From Sphingomonas sp. Leaf343 (GTDB lineage: Bacteria > Pseudomonadota > Alphaproteobacteria > Sphingomonadales > Sphingomonadaceae), in contig NZ_LMPG01000001.1 of assembly GCF_001423765.1 (NCBI RefSeq), positions 888,523 through 952,522 on the forward strand: 64,000 nucleotides of DNA, given 5' to 3'. Each line of letters begins with the position of its first letter. Position 1 is the first letter of the stretch. The position numbers and the translations under genes are program-made. Positions 32,668 through 40,983 of this stretch are shown one piece after another. The notes beneath the pieces are model-generated. The model was given only the letters and a program-made list of their open reading frames with translations, did no database searches and was not told the origin of the DNA.

Positions 32668-34755
32668 ATGACCGGGACGATCGCCGGCGCGCTCGTCCTG
32701 TGGACCTATGCGCTCGCGGCCCTGATGTTCGGGATGGCGGCGCTGGCGGCGTGGCGGCGCGGCGGGCCGCTGCACCGGACGATGGCGGCCACGCTGTTGC
32801 TGACGGCGCTGTGGGCGCTGGCGGTGGCGGGGATCGACGCGCACGACGTCGGCCCCGATCTGGCGGCGGTGATCCGCAATCTGGCGTGGCTGGGGATGAT
32901 GGCGGTCGTGGTGCGCCGGTCGGGCGGCGGTCCTACGTCGCTCGCCGCGCTGTACGTGGTCGTCGCGATCGTGATGGGCGCGACCGGCGTCGTCGCGCTG
33001 GCCGGGGCCGCGGTCGCCGTACCCGAAGCGGCCGCCGCGCTCGGCGACGCCCGCGCGGTGTTCGAGATGATGGGCGCGGCGGGCGCGTTGGTGCTGCTCC
33101 ACCAGATCGCCCGCGATCCGCGCCGGCCGATGAGCGATGCGGCGCGGATCGTGGCGATCGCGCTGGGCGTGATGTGGGCGAGCGATCTGGCCGTCGCCTT
33201 CGGTGAAAGCGCAGACCCGGCGATGGCGCCCGTCCTGTTCCTGGCCCGCGGTCTGGCGATGATCGGCGTCGCGCTGCTGTTGTCGACGGACCGGCTGGGC
33301 ACCGGCGCGCCGACCCTGTCGCGAACCATCGCGGTTCGGGCGATCGGCGGCGTCGCACTGGTCCTGTATGCCGGACTGACGATGTTCGGCGCGCATGTGG
33401 CGGGTGTGCTGGCGCCGGATCATGCCCGGATCGCACAGACCGCCGTGGTGATCGGCGCGACGACGGCGCTGCTGACGCTGGTGTCGACGCCGTGGCTGCG
33501 CGCGTGGTTCCGGGTGAAGGTCGCCAAGCATCTCTTCACCCACCGCTACGACTATCGGGTCGAGTGGCAGCGGGTGACGGCGACGCTGGGCGCATCCGGC
33601 GAGGGCGCGGCCCCGCTGGCGACGCGGACGATCAAGGCGCTGGCCGATCTGGTCGACGCGCCGGCCGGGCTGCTGCTGATCGCGCATGACGGCCGGCTGG
33701 TGTCGGGCGGCGAGTGGAACTGGGGCGAGGCGACCGGCGACGGCAGCGAGGCGCTGGCGCGCTATCTGCGCGCGACCGGACGGCTGGTGGTCATCGGCGA
33801 CGTCATGGACGTGGTCGCGGCGGGCGTGCCGGAATGGCTGGCGAACAATCGCGACGCGTGGATCGTCCTGCCGCTGCTGCATGCCGAGGCGCTGGTCGGC
33901 GCGGTCGTGCTGGCGCGGCCGCCGGTCGAGCGGGCGCTGGACTGGGAGGATTTCGATCTGCTCCGCGTGGCGGGGCGTCAGGCGGCGAGCTTTCTGGCGG
34001 AGGATCGGCTGCGCACCGCGCTGGACGAGGCGCGCCGCTTCGACGAGTTCAACCGGCGGTTCGCGTTCCTGCTGCACGACATCAAGAACGTCGCGAGCCA
34101 GTTGACGCTGGTCGCCCGCAACGCCGAGCGCCACGCCGACAACGCCGAGTTCCGCGCGGACATGATCGCGACGCTGAAGGATTCGTCCAGCCGGATGGCC
34201 AGTCTGCTGTCGCGGCTGGGCCAGCATGACGGCGCGCGGCCGGAGCCGGCGCAGCCGGTCGATCTGGGCGCGCTGGTCGAGCGCGTCGTCGCCGCGCGGC
34301 GCGCGCAGCATCCCATCATCCCGGAGATCACGTCCATGCCGCTCGCCATCGCCCAGCCGTTGCGGCTGGAGCAGGTACTGGGTCACCTCGTCCAGAACGC
34401 CATCGAGGCGAGCGCCCCGGACCAGCCGGTGTCGGTCGCCGTGGAGGCGGTCTGCGAGGGAGCAGACGGCGGGGGAACAGGCGGCGGGGGAGCAGGCGGC
34501 GGGAGAGCAACGCATGGGGCGGTCGCGATCGTCGTCGCCGATCGGGGGAGCGGCATGTCCGCCGAGTTCGTGCGGGACGAACTGTTCCGGCCGTTCGTGT
34601 CGACCAAGCCGGGCGGCTTCGGCATCGGCGCTTACGAAGCGCGACAACTGGTGGTGGGCATGGGGGGAACGCTGACCGTGGACAGCCGGAACGGGAGCGG
34701 GACGCGGTTCCGCATCGTCCTGCCTGCGGCACCCGCGCTGGAGGTGGCGGCATGA
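32668..34755 (+). CDS. prsK: XrtA/PEP-CTERM system sensor histidine kinase PrsK
   Basis: 695 residues. About eight hydrophobic helices cover the first 290, followed by a GAF-like sensor region, then a HisKA domain with FLLHDIKNVASQL (His470) and a HATPase domain (HLVQNAIEAS; DRGSGM; GGFGIGAYEAR). The HDIKN form of the H-box is characteristic of PrsK. It would phosphorylate PrsR, whose gene overlaps by ATGA. A Gly-rich insertion coded by a 15-nt tandem repeat lies between the N-box and G1 box. In other bacteria this pair controls exopolysaccharide and PEP-CTERM genes. Confidence 0.92.
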   Translation: MTGTIAGALVLWTYALAALMFGMAALAAWRRGGPLHRTMAATLLLTALWALAVAGIDAHDVGPDLAAVIRNLAWLGMMAVVVRRSGGGPTSLAALYVVVAIVMGATGVVALAGAAVAVPEAAAALGDARAVFEMMGAAGALVLLHQIARDPRRPMSDAARIVAIALGVMWASDLAVAFGESADPAMAPVLFLARGLAMIGVALLLSTDRLGTGAPTLSRTIAVRAIGGVALVLYAGLTMFGAHVAGVLAPDHARIAQTAVVIGATTALLTLVSTPWLRAWFRVKVAKHLFTHRYDYRVEWQRVTATLGASGEGAAPLATRTIKALADLVDAPAGLLLIAHDGRLVSGGEWNWGEATGDGSEALARYLRATGRLVVIGDVMDVVAAGVPEWLANNRDAWIVLPLLHAEALVGAVVLARPPVERALDWEDFDLLRVAGRQAASFLAEDRLRTALDEARRFDEFNRRFAFLLHDIKNVASQLTLVARNAERHADNAEFRADMIATLKDSSSRMASLLSRLGQHDGARPEPAQPVDLGALVERVVAARRAQHPIIPEITSMPLAIAQPLRLEQVLGHLVQNAIEASAPDQPVSVAVEAVCEGADGGGTGGGGAGGGRATHGAVAIVVADRGSGMSAEFVRDELFRPFVSTKPGGFGIGAYEARQLVVGMGGTLTVDSRNGSGTRFRIVLPAAPALEVAA
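34460..34504 (+). repeat. Three copies of a 15-nt tandem repeat inside prsK
   Basis: Units GAGCAGACGGCGGGG, GAACAGGCGGCGGGG and GAGCAGGCGGCGGGA, followed by a partial fourth (GAGCAACG). The repeat keeps the frame and codes for a Gly-rich loop in the ATPase domain, so copy-number change would lengthen or shorten it by five residues. Confidence 0.8.
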
Positions 34756-36098
34756 GCAGGCCGATCCTGCTGGTCGTGGAGGACGATGCCGGCCTCGCGC
34801 GGCAGTTGCGCTGGGCGTATGAGGCGTATGAGGTGGTGGTGGCCGGCGATCGCGCCGCCGCGCTGGATGCGATGCGACTGCACGCGCCGGCGGTGGTGAC
34901 GCTGGATCTGGGACTGCCGCCCGATCCCGACGGAACGACCGAAGGATTCGCGACGCTGCACGCCATTCTGGCGATGGCGCCGACGACGAAGGTGATCGTC
35001 GCGTCCGGGCACGGCGCGCGCGAAAGTGCGCTGGCGGCGATCGGCGACGGGGCGTGGGATTTCTATCAGAAGCCGATCGATATCGATGCGCTGGGCCTGA
35101 TCGTATCGCGCGCCTTCCACGTCCACGCGCTGGAAGCCGAGAACCGGCGGTTGCAGGCGAAGGTCGTGCCGGGCGCGTTCGGCGGATTGCTGTATGCCTC
35201 GCCGGAGATGGCCAAGGTCGCGCGCCAGCTGGAGCGGGTCGCGCCCGCCGATGTGTCGGTGATGCTGCTGGGCGCGAGCGGGACGGGCAAGGAGTTGCTG
35301 GCGCGCGGTATCCACGAGGCGGGACCGCGGCGGAAGGGCAGTTTCGTCGCGATCAACTGCGCCGCGATCCCGGAGACGCTGCTGGAAGCCGAATTGTTCG
35401 GGTATGAAAAGGGCGCGTTCACCGGTGCGGTGAAAACGACCGAGGGCAAGATCGAACAGGCGGCGGGCGGCACGCTGTTCCTGGACGAGATCGGCGATGT
35501 GCCATTGCCGTTGCAGGTGAAGCTGTTGCGGTTCCTTCAGGAGCGGGTGGTCGAGCGGATCGGCGGACGCAAGGCGATTCCGGTGGATACGCGCGTCGTC
35601 TGCGCGACGCATCAGGATGTCGACGCGATGGTCGCGGAGGGGCGGTTTCGCGAAGACCTGTATTACCGGCTGGCCGAGATCGTGGTGAAGATCCCGGCGC
35701 TGGCGGAGCGGACGGGCGATGCGGCGCTGCTCGCGAAGCATTTCGTCGGGCGATACGCCAAGGCGCTGAACCCGGCGGTCACCGGACTGGCGGCGGATGC
35801 GCGGGCGGCGGTCGATGCGTGGCGGTGGCCGGGCAACGTCCGCGAATTGGAGAACCGGGTGAAGCGCGCGGTCATCATGGCCGACGGCAAGCTCGTCACC
35901 GCCGCCGACCTCGATCTGGCGGACGGCGACGGCGTGGTGGAACTGAACCTGCGCACGGCGCGGGAGGCCGCCGACCGGCGGGCGATCGGGCGGGCGCTGG
36001 CGCAGGCGGAGGGCAATATCTCCGGCGCGTCGCGCCTGTTGGGCGTCAGCCGGCCGACCCTGTACGACCTTTTGAAAAGCTACGACCTTCATGGCTGA
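34752..36098 (+). CDS. prsR: PEP-CTERM-box sigma-54 response regulator PrsR
   Basis: 448 residues: receiver domain (VVEDD at 8-12, phospho-acceptor Asp52), AAA+ domain (GASGTGKE Walker A; GAFTGA sigma-54 contact loop; GGTLFLDEIG Walker B) and a Fis-type helix-turn-helix at the C-terminus (SGASRLLGVSRPTLYDLL). It is an NtrC-class activator that should act at RpoN promoters. It is coupled to prsK by ATGA and overlaps prsT by 8 nt. I found no convincing -24/-12 promoter in the window that it could drive. Confidence 0.94.
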   Translation: MSRPILLVVEDDAGLARQLRWAYEAYEVVVAGDRAAALDAMRLHAPAVVTLDLGLPPDPDGTTEGFATLHAILAMAPTTKVIVASGHGARESALAAIGDGAWDFYQKPIDIDALGLIVSRAFHVHALEAENRRLQAKVVPGAFGGLLYASPEMAKVARQLERVAPADVSVMLLGASGTGKELLARGIHEAGPRRKGSFVAINCAAIPETLLEAELFGYEKGAFTGAVKTTEGKIEQAAGGTLFLDEIGDVPLPLQVKLLRFLQERVVERIGGRKAIPVDTRVVCATHQDVDAMVAEGRFREDLYYRLAEIVVKIPALAERTGDAALLAKHFVGRYAKALNPAVTGLAADARAAVDAWRWPGNVRELENRVKRAVIMADGKLVTAADLDLADGDGVVELNLRTAREAADRRAIGRALAQAEGNISGASRLLGVSRPTLYDLLKSYDLHG

Positions 36099-38079
36099 TG
36101 CGGCGATGCTCTATCCGATGATGCGGCGGCGGCGGCGGCGGGGTTGGCGCATCCGGGTATCGCCGCGGGTGCGGTCGATCGCGGTGCTGGCGGTGTGCGC
36201 GCTGCTGGTGCTGGGCGGCACGGCGAAGCTGTTGCTGCGGCCCGCGCCGGTCGACGCGCGCGTGCTGCTGAGCAACGCGCTGACGACGTGGGAAGCGGGC
36301 AATTACAACGCGGCGCGATCCAACGCGCTGGCGGCGGTGGCGGCGGCTCCGCAATCGGGGGCGGCGCAGGCGGTGCTGGCCCGCGCCTATCTGGAACTGG
36401 GCGAAGGACTGGCGGCGGAGGCGGCGCTGACGCGGGCGGAGGCGGCGGGTTTCCCGGCGACCCGCCTGCATCAACTTCGGGCGGAGGCGCGGCTGTTGCA
36501 GGGCGATGCGGACGGCGCGTTGGCCGAAGTGGCGGAGGCCGCGCCGCGCTATGCCGATTATGCGGAGCGTATCCGGGCGCGGGCGCTGGCGGTGCAGGGG
36601 CAGACGATCGCGGCGAGGGCGGCGCTGGAACGGCTGGTGGCGGAGCATCCGGGCAACGGACAGGCATGGCTCGACCTTGGGCGGCTGCGTTTCGCCGGTG
36701 GCGATCCCGGCGGCGCGAGCGAGGCGGCGGGCGCGGCGGTGCGGCTGTTGCCGCGCGATCCGCATGCGCTGGCGCTGGAGGGCGAGGTCGTCCGGGCGCG
36801 CTATGGCCTCGTCGCGGCATTGCCGTGGTTCGAGGCGGCGTTGAAGCGCGATACCTATGCGATGCCGACGCTGATCGATTATGCCGCGACGCTGGGCGAG
36901 ACGGGGCGCAATGCGGAGATGCTCGCGGCGCTGAGGCGGGCGGCGGCGGCGCGGCCGGGCGATGCACGGGTGCTGTATCTGTACGCCGTGCTGGCGGCGC
37001 GGGCGGGGCGGCTGGAGCTGGCGGGATCGCTGCTGGAGCGGAACGGCGCTGTGTCGGGGTTGGCGGGCGCGCAGTTGCTGCGCGGAGCGATCGACTATGC
37101 CGGCGGGCGGTGGGAGCGGGCGGCGGCGTCGTGGCGGGCGTTGAGCGACAACCAGCCGATGAACCTGACGGCGCGGCGGTTGCTGGCGACGGCGTTGCTG
37201 AGGTCGGGCGATGCGCAGGGTGCGCTGGCGGTGCTGCGGCCCCTCGCCGTGCGGGGCGATGCGGATGCGTATGCGCTGACGCTGACGGCGCGTGCGTTCG
37301 AGGCGACGGGGGACCGGGTTTCGGCGGCTTCGTTCCTCGACCGGGCGGCGTCGGCGGGGCGCAGCGCGTCGCCTTCGTTCGCGACGGACGAGGCGCTGGC
37401 GACGTTGCAGGCGGAGGCGGCGGACGCGCCGGGCGATCCGACCTATGCGGTCGGCGTGATCCGGGGTCTGATCGGCGGGGGCGACATGGGCGCGGCGCTG
37501 GGGCAGGCGCGGACGCTCGTGCAGGGCGGGGCGGGCACGCCGGCGGCTCAGACGGCCTATGGCGACGTGCTGGCGCTGGCGGGGCAGCGGCCGGATGCCG
37601 CCTATGCCCGAGCGGCGGACCTCCGGTTCGACGAGCCGGCGATGCTGCGGCTGATCGATGCGCGGGGGCGGAGCGGTCAGGCGGACGCGGCGGCGGCGAC
37701 GCTGGCGCTGTATCTGGCGCAAAACCCGCAAAGTGTCGCGGCGCTGCGGCTGCTGGGGCATCTTCAGGTCGCGGCGGGGCAGTGGGATGCGGCGATCGAG
37801 ACGCTGGAGGGCGTGCGGCGGCGGGTCGGATCGGGCGAGGTCGCGCTGCTCGCCGATCTGGCGCTGGCCTATGCCGGGGACGGCGATGGCGAGGTGGCGG
37901 TGCGTTACGGGCGGGCGGCCTACGCGGCCCAGCCGATGAACGCGGGGGCGGCGGATGCGTACGGCGTCGCGCTGGCGGCGGCGGGGCGGGGCGATGCGGC
38001 GCGGCAGGTGCTGGACAAGGCGGTGGTGCTGGCGCCGGGCGATCCCGTCATCGCCGGACATCGCCGGCAGCTCGGCTGA
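36091..38079 (+). CDS. prsT: XrtA/PEP-CTERM system TPR-repeat protein PrsT
   Basis: 662 residues. A very basic N-terminus (MMRRRRRRGWRIR) and one membrane helix (about 29-49) precede some fifteen TPR-like helix pairs (for example LLSNALTTWEAGNYNAARSN). It should be anchored in the inner membrane with the repeats in the periplasm, as expected of a scaffold for polysaccharide export or protein sorting. It is shorter than the roughly 900-residue PrsT proteins I know of. The assignment depends on its position directly after prsR. Confidence 0.8.
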   Translation: MADAAMLYPMMRRRRRRGWRIRVSPRVRSIAVLAVCALLVLGGTAKLLLRPAPVDARVLLSNALTTWEAGNYNAARSNALAAVAAAPQSGAAQAVLARAYLELGEGLAAEAALTRAEAAGFPATRLHQLRAEARLLQGDADGALAEVAEAAPRYADYAERIRARALAVQGQTIAARAALERLVAEHPGNGQAWLDLGRLRFAGGDPGGASEAAGAAVRLLPRDPHALALEGEVVRARYGLVAALPWFEAALKRDTYAMPTLIDYAATLGETGRNAEMLAALRRAAAARPGDARVLYLYAVLAARAGRLELAGSLLERNGAVSGLAGAQLLRGAIDYAGGRWERAAASWRALSDNQPMNLTARRLLATALLRSGDAQGALAVLRPLAVRGDADAYALTLTARAFEATGDRVSAASFLDRAASAGRSASPSFATDEALATLQAEAADAPGDPTYAVGVIRGLIGGGDMGAALGQARTLVQGGAGTPAAQTAYGDVLALAGQRPDAAYARAADLRFDEPAMLRLIDARGRSGQADAAAATLALYLAQNPQSVAALRLLGHLQVAAGQWDAAIETLEGVRRRVGSGEVALLADLALAYAGDGDGEVAVRYGRAAYAAQPMNAGAADAYGVALAAAGRGDAARQVLDKAVVLAPGDPVIAGHRRQLG

Positions 38080-38117
38080 GCCTTGCGCGGCGGCGGGGCA
38101 GTCGCCAGAGCGGCGGC

Positions 38118-38918
38118 ATGGACCCGCTGGAACGGATCGCCGCGGCGCTGGAGCGCCTTTCGCCGCCGCCGGGGGAGCCCGCCGACCCGCTGGCGCATCC
38201 CGCCTATCGCTGGGACGGTGGCGTGCTGGTCGCGGCGCGGGGCTTCGCGCCGCTGCCGCTCGACCGGTTGCTGGGCGTCGAGCGGCAGAAGGCTTCGCTG
38301 CTCGGCAATCTGCGGCGGCTGGCGAAGGGGCATGCGGCGCAGGACGTGCTGCTGTGGGGCGCGCGCGGTACCGGCAAGTCCGCGCTGGTGAAGAGCGCGG
38401 TGGCGGCGGTGCAGGCGGAGGGCGGCGCGCTGGCGCTGGTGTCGGCGGGCGAGATGGCCGGGTTGCCGGCGCTGTTTGCGCGGTTGGGGGCTGTGGAGCG
38501 CGCGTTCGTGGTGTTCATCGACGATCTGGGCGTCGACCAGCCGGGCGAGGCGCGGGCGCTGCGATCGATGCTGGAGGGCGGGGCGGAACCGCGGCCAGCC
38601 AATGTGCGGCTCGCGGTGACCGCCAACCGCCGCCACCTGCAACCGCGCGACATCGCCGAGCAGGAGAGCGCGATCAATGCGCGCGATGCCGTCGACGATC
38701 ACCTCGCGCTGGCGGACCGGTTCGGGTTGAGCCTGGGGTTCCACGTGCTCGATCAGGACGGGTATCTGGCGATCGTGCGCGGGTATGCGGGGGCGCACGC
38801 GCTGCCGTTCGACGCGGCGGACGCGGTGCAGTGGGCGACCCGGCGGGGGAGCCGGTCGGGCCGGGTCGCGTGGCAGTATATCGTCGATCTTGCGGGAAGA
38901 GAGGGGCGGACCCTGTGA
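38118..38918 (+). CDS. AAA-type ATP-binding protein (DUF815-like)
   Basis: 266 residues from ATG 38118. It has Walker A GARGTGKS (81-88) and Walker B FVVFIDDLG near residue 136. The family segments YRWDGG and LLGVERQKASLLGNLRRLA lie in the first quarter, and VTANRRHLQ sits at the sensor-1 place. DUF815 proteins are DnaA/IstB-like AAA ATPases with no settled role. The frame is open far upstream through prsT, but only as a Gly/Ala-rich shadow. It follows prsT by 38 nt, probably in the same transcript. Confidence 0.85.
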   Translation: MDPLERIAAALERLSPPPGEPADPLAHPAYRWDGGVLVAARGFAPLPLDRLLGVERQKASLLGNLRRLAKGHAAQDVLLWGARGTGKSALVKSAVAAVQAEGGALALVSAGEMAGLPALFARLGAVERAFVVFIDDLGVDQPGEARALRSMLEGGAEPRPANVRLAVTANRRHLQPRDIAEQESAINARDAVDDHLALADRFGLSLGFHVLDQDGYLAIVRGYAGAHALPFDAADAVQWATRRGSRSGRVAWQYIVDLAGREGRTL

Positions 38919-38922
38919 CGCG

Positions 38923-39675
38923 TTATAGCCCGAACCGGACCCGGCCGATAATGCGGTCGCCGGCGTGGCGCGCATCCGCGAAGGGGCCGAAGGCGTCGCG
39001 GCGGTCGATATCGGTGCCGACATAATCGATCGCGAGCGTCAGCGGACCGGTGCGGTGTTCGACGCCCAGCCGCCAGTTGCTGTAATTCCCGCCGGGGCGA
39101 AGACGCTGCGCGCGTACCGGGTCGTCCGCGTCGCCGCTCGATCGGCCGATATCGGCGACGACGGTGAACGGGGTGCCGGGCACGCCGGCGTTCGCGGCGG
39201 CATAGACGAACAGATTGTCGCCGCCGATCGCGTCCTGCGACGGGGCATAGTCCGCGCCGCCCGTCACCTGCAGCGGACCGAACGTGAAGCCGGCCGATGC
39301 ACCGACCTCCCCGTAATCCATCTTGCCGCGCGCACCCGAGAACAGGTGGGCCGTGCCGCCCGCGCGGACGCGGATCGCGCCGAGATCCCAGCCGGTGCCA
39401 AGCGCGATGTCCGCGACCGTATCGGCGTCACCGTGGCGGGACGAGCCGCGAAGGGTGACGACACGGGCGGACGCATCGACCGGGCCGAAACCGGCGGCGG
39501 CATCCGCGGACAGCGCGGCGCGGTTTTCGCTCCAGCTGATGCCGCGGCGGGCTTCGTCGGTGGCGGCTTCGACGCCGGCGGAAAGGCCGGTCTGGGCGCG
39601 AGCGGGCCGGGCACTGGCGAGGAGGGCCGATGCCGCCGCGATGGCGGCACCGGCGATCATGACGAGATGCCTCAT
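38923..39675 (-). CDS. TorF family putative porin
   Basis: 250 residues. A signal peptide (hydrophobic stretch ending ARPARAQ, about residue 27) precedes an outer-membrane beta-barrel with alternating polar and apolar strands and a terminal phenylalanine two residues from the end (RVRFGL). The start GLSAGVEAATDEARRGISWS fits the Gcw_chp/TorF group, common in sphingomonads. The solute is unknown. The start overlaps the stop of the upstream gene as ATGA, so the two are probably co-expressed. Confidence 0.8.
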   Translation of the reverse strand: MRHLVMIAGAAIAAASALLASARPARAQTGLSAGVEAATDEARRGISWSENRAALSADAAAGFGPVDASARVVTLRGSSRHGDADTVADIALGTGWDLGAIRVRAGGTAHLFSGARGKMDYGEVGASAGFTFGPLQVTGGADYAPSQDAIGGDNLFVYAAANAGVPGTPFTVVADIGRSSGDADDPVRAQRLRPGGNYSNWRLGVEHRTGPLTLAIDYVGTDIDRRDAFGPFADARHAGDRIIGRVRFGL

Positions 39676-40124
39676 CCGTTGCGCGTCTTATCATGGGCGC
39701 GGTCGAGTTCGGCACGCAGGACGTCATGATCCTCCTGCGCGACGGCGACGATGTGACCGTTCATATCCTGCATCCTCGCGGCGACTTCCTTTGCGATGCT
39801 GTTGCGGTGCGTGTCGCACCACCCGGCACGGCTGCCGGAGGCGATGTCGTTGCGGACGAAGTTGCGCGTCATCGTCGTACCGGTGGCGGCGGTGGCGTGG
39901 CGATCGACGACCATGTTCGCCGACCACATGCAGCGCAGCGTCGAGGCGCGGCCGCCGGGCGCGACGGAGCCGACCTGCCTGTGCGAGACCGCTACGGTGC
40001 CGCGATACCGCGCATCGACGGGGCCGCTGTGGTGATCGATCCGGGTGGCGTGATCGACCGTCGCTGCGGGCACGGTTGCGGAAGCGACGCCGAGGATCAG
40101 CCCGGTCGCCAGAATATAGGTCAT
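39672..40124 (-). CDS. Small exported protein of unknown function, paired with the porin
   Basis: 150 residues from ATG 40124, with AAGGAG upstream on the minus strand. A short signal-like N-terminus (MTYILATGLILGVASATVPA) is followed by a soluble region with two cysteines (LRCMWSAN and GWCDTHRN), which may form a disulfide, and a charged helical C-terminus. I recognise no family. It is translationally coupled to the downstream porin gene. A periplasmic partner of the porin is one possibility, without direct evidence. Confidence 0.65.
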   Translation of the reverse strand: MTYILATGLILGVASATVPAATVDHATRIDHHSGPVDARYRGTVAVSHRQVGSVAPGGRASTLRCMWSANMVVDRHATAATGTTMTRNFVRNDIASGSRAGWCDTHRNSIAKEVAARMQDMNGHIVAVAQEDHDVLRAELDRAHDKTRNG

Positions 40125-40220
40125 CGTCCTCTCCTTTACGGTTTCCCGGCCCATGCTGGCCGGTGACGTTTCCGACCGTTGCGGCCGTATTCCTTCAATG
40201 GTCGATCAGCCGGTTAGTTG

Positions 40221-40240
40221 CGGAAAAATCAGGTTTTCCG
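40221..40240. repeat. AT-rich hairpin downstream of the DUF2807 gene
   Basis: CGGAAAA (40221-40227) pairs with TTTTCCG (40234-40240) around ATCAGG. It is in the 209-nt gap between the DUF2807 gene and the next minus-strand gene. It is too AT-rich for a usual terminator and could be an operator half-site pair. Otherwise I see nothing in this gap. Confidence 0.4.
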
Positions 40241-40333
40241 GTGGCCGGCAATGATGCTTGCGGTGGCGAGAGGCAGGAGCAGGTCGGGGAGATCGTCGTC
40301 ACGGTTTCGAGCGCCGTTGGCGGCCATCCGGGG

Positions 40334-40924
40334 CTATGGCCGGACGATCGCGCTGTCGTCGATATGACCGCCGCGGAGTTCGGCGGTCGTCAGTTTCGCG
40401 ACGCGGCCGGTCGCGGCGATCCGCGCGGGGCCCATGGCGGTCAGGTCCGCGTCGTCGGCGATCAGGCGGACCAGCCGAAGCTGGCCGCTCCCGGCAGCGA
40501 GCGCGTGGAAATCGGTGCCACGCGCGTCCTCGACCTGCATCCGGCCGGCTCCGTAGAGCTGGACGCCGTCGAGTTCCGGCGTGGTGACGACGAGGCGCAG
40601 GCTGTGGTCGCCGGCCGGGCCGTCGCTCGACCGGCGGATGCGGAGTTCCCCGTCGACGACGGTCAGCGCGAGTCCTTTGAGGGTGGCGTCGGTGCCATAG
40701 GCGGTCACGCTGCGGCTGGTGCCGACGCGGGCCACGACCGTGTAGGGGCCGTCGAGCAGAATGCGTGAGAACGGCACGGCGGCATAGGCGACGCGCGACA
40801 TCGCCGTACCCGTGACCGTGCGGTCGATCGCGACGGCGTCGTCAGGCCCGCGGGAGGCGAGGCCGGCATAGGTGAAACCCGCCGTCACCACGGCCAGCAT
40901 GCTCCATCGTATCAGGCGCTTCAT
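40334..40924 (-). CDS. DUF2807 (GIN domain) exported protein
   Basis: 196 residues from ATG 40924 (MKRLIRWSMLAVVTAGFTYAG, a signal peptide or anchor). The body has the repeated beta-strand pattern of the GIN/DUF2807 domain (FSRILLDGPYTVVARVG, ELDGVQLYGAGRMQVED, TDFHALAAGSGQLRLV), a right-handed parallel beta-helix. It is predicted to be periplasmic or surface-exposed; the function is unknown. Its ribosome-binding site lies inside a perfect 22-bp inverted repeat. It follows the ABC-F gene by 59 nt. Confidence 0.85.
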   Translation of the reverse strand: MKRLIRWSMLAVVTAGFTYAGLASRGPDDAVAIDRTVTGTAMSRVAYAAVPFSRILLDGPYTVVARVGTSRSVTAYGTDATLKGLALTVVDGELRIRRSSDGPAGDHSLRLVVTTPELDGVQLYGAGRMQVEDARGTDFHALAAGSGQLRLVRLIADDADLTAMGPARIAATGRVAKLTTAELRGGHIDDSAIVRP

Positions 40925-40925
40925 C

Positions 40926-40973
40926 GTCCGCTCCCCTCGTGTATTATCAGAATAATACACGAGGGGAGCGGAC
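40926..40973 (-). promoter_or_regulatory. Perfect 22-bp inverted repeat covering the DUF2807 ribosome-binding site
   Basis: Arms 40926-40947 and 40952-40973 are exact reverse complements around a 4-nt loop (CAGA). On the minus strand the 3' arm contains GAGGGGAGC, the Shine-Dalgarno, and ends one base before the start codon. The 5' arm begins 10 nt after the ABC-F stop. As RNA it would block initiation unless melted. As DNA it is a symmetrical operator candidate with AT-rich centre (TATTAT). It has no U-run, so it is not an ordinary terminator. Confidence 0.8.
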
Positions 40974-40983
40974 CTGCAATGGG

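Noticed and set aside
32506-34647. Open frame of about 700 codons on the minus strand
   Set aside because: Antisense to prsK; the His/Arg/Pro-rich translation has no recognisable fold.
36144-38117. Gly/Ala-rich frame upstream of and continuous with the ATPase gene
   Set aside because: It is an out-of-frame reading of prsT. The true ATPase starts at 38118.
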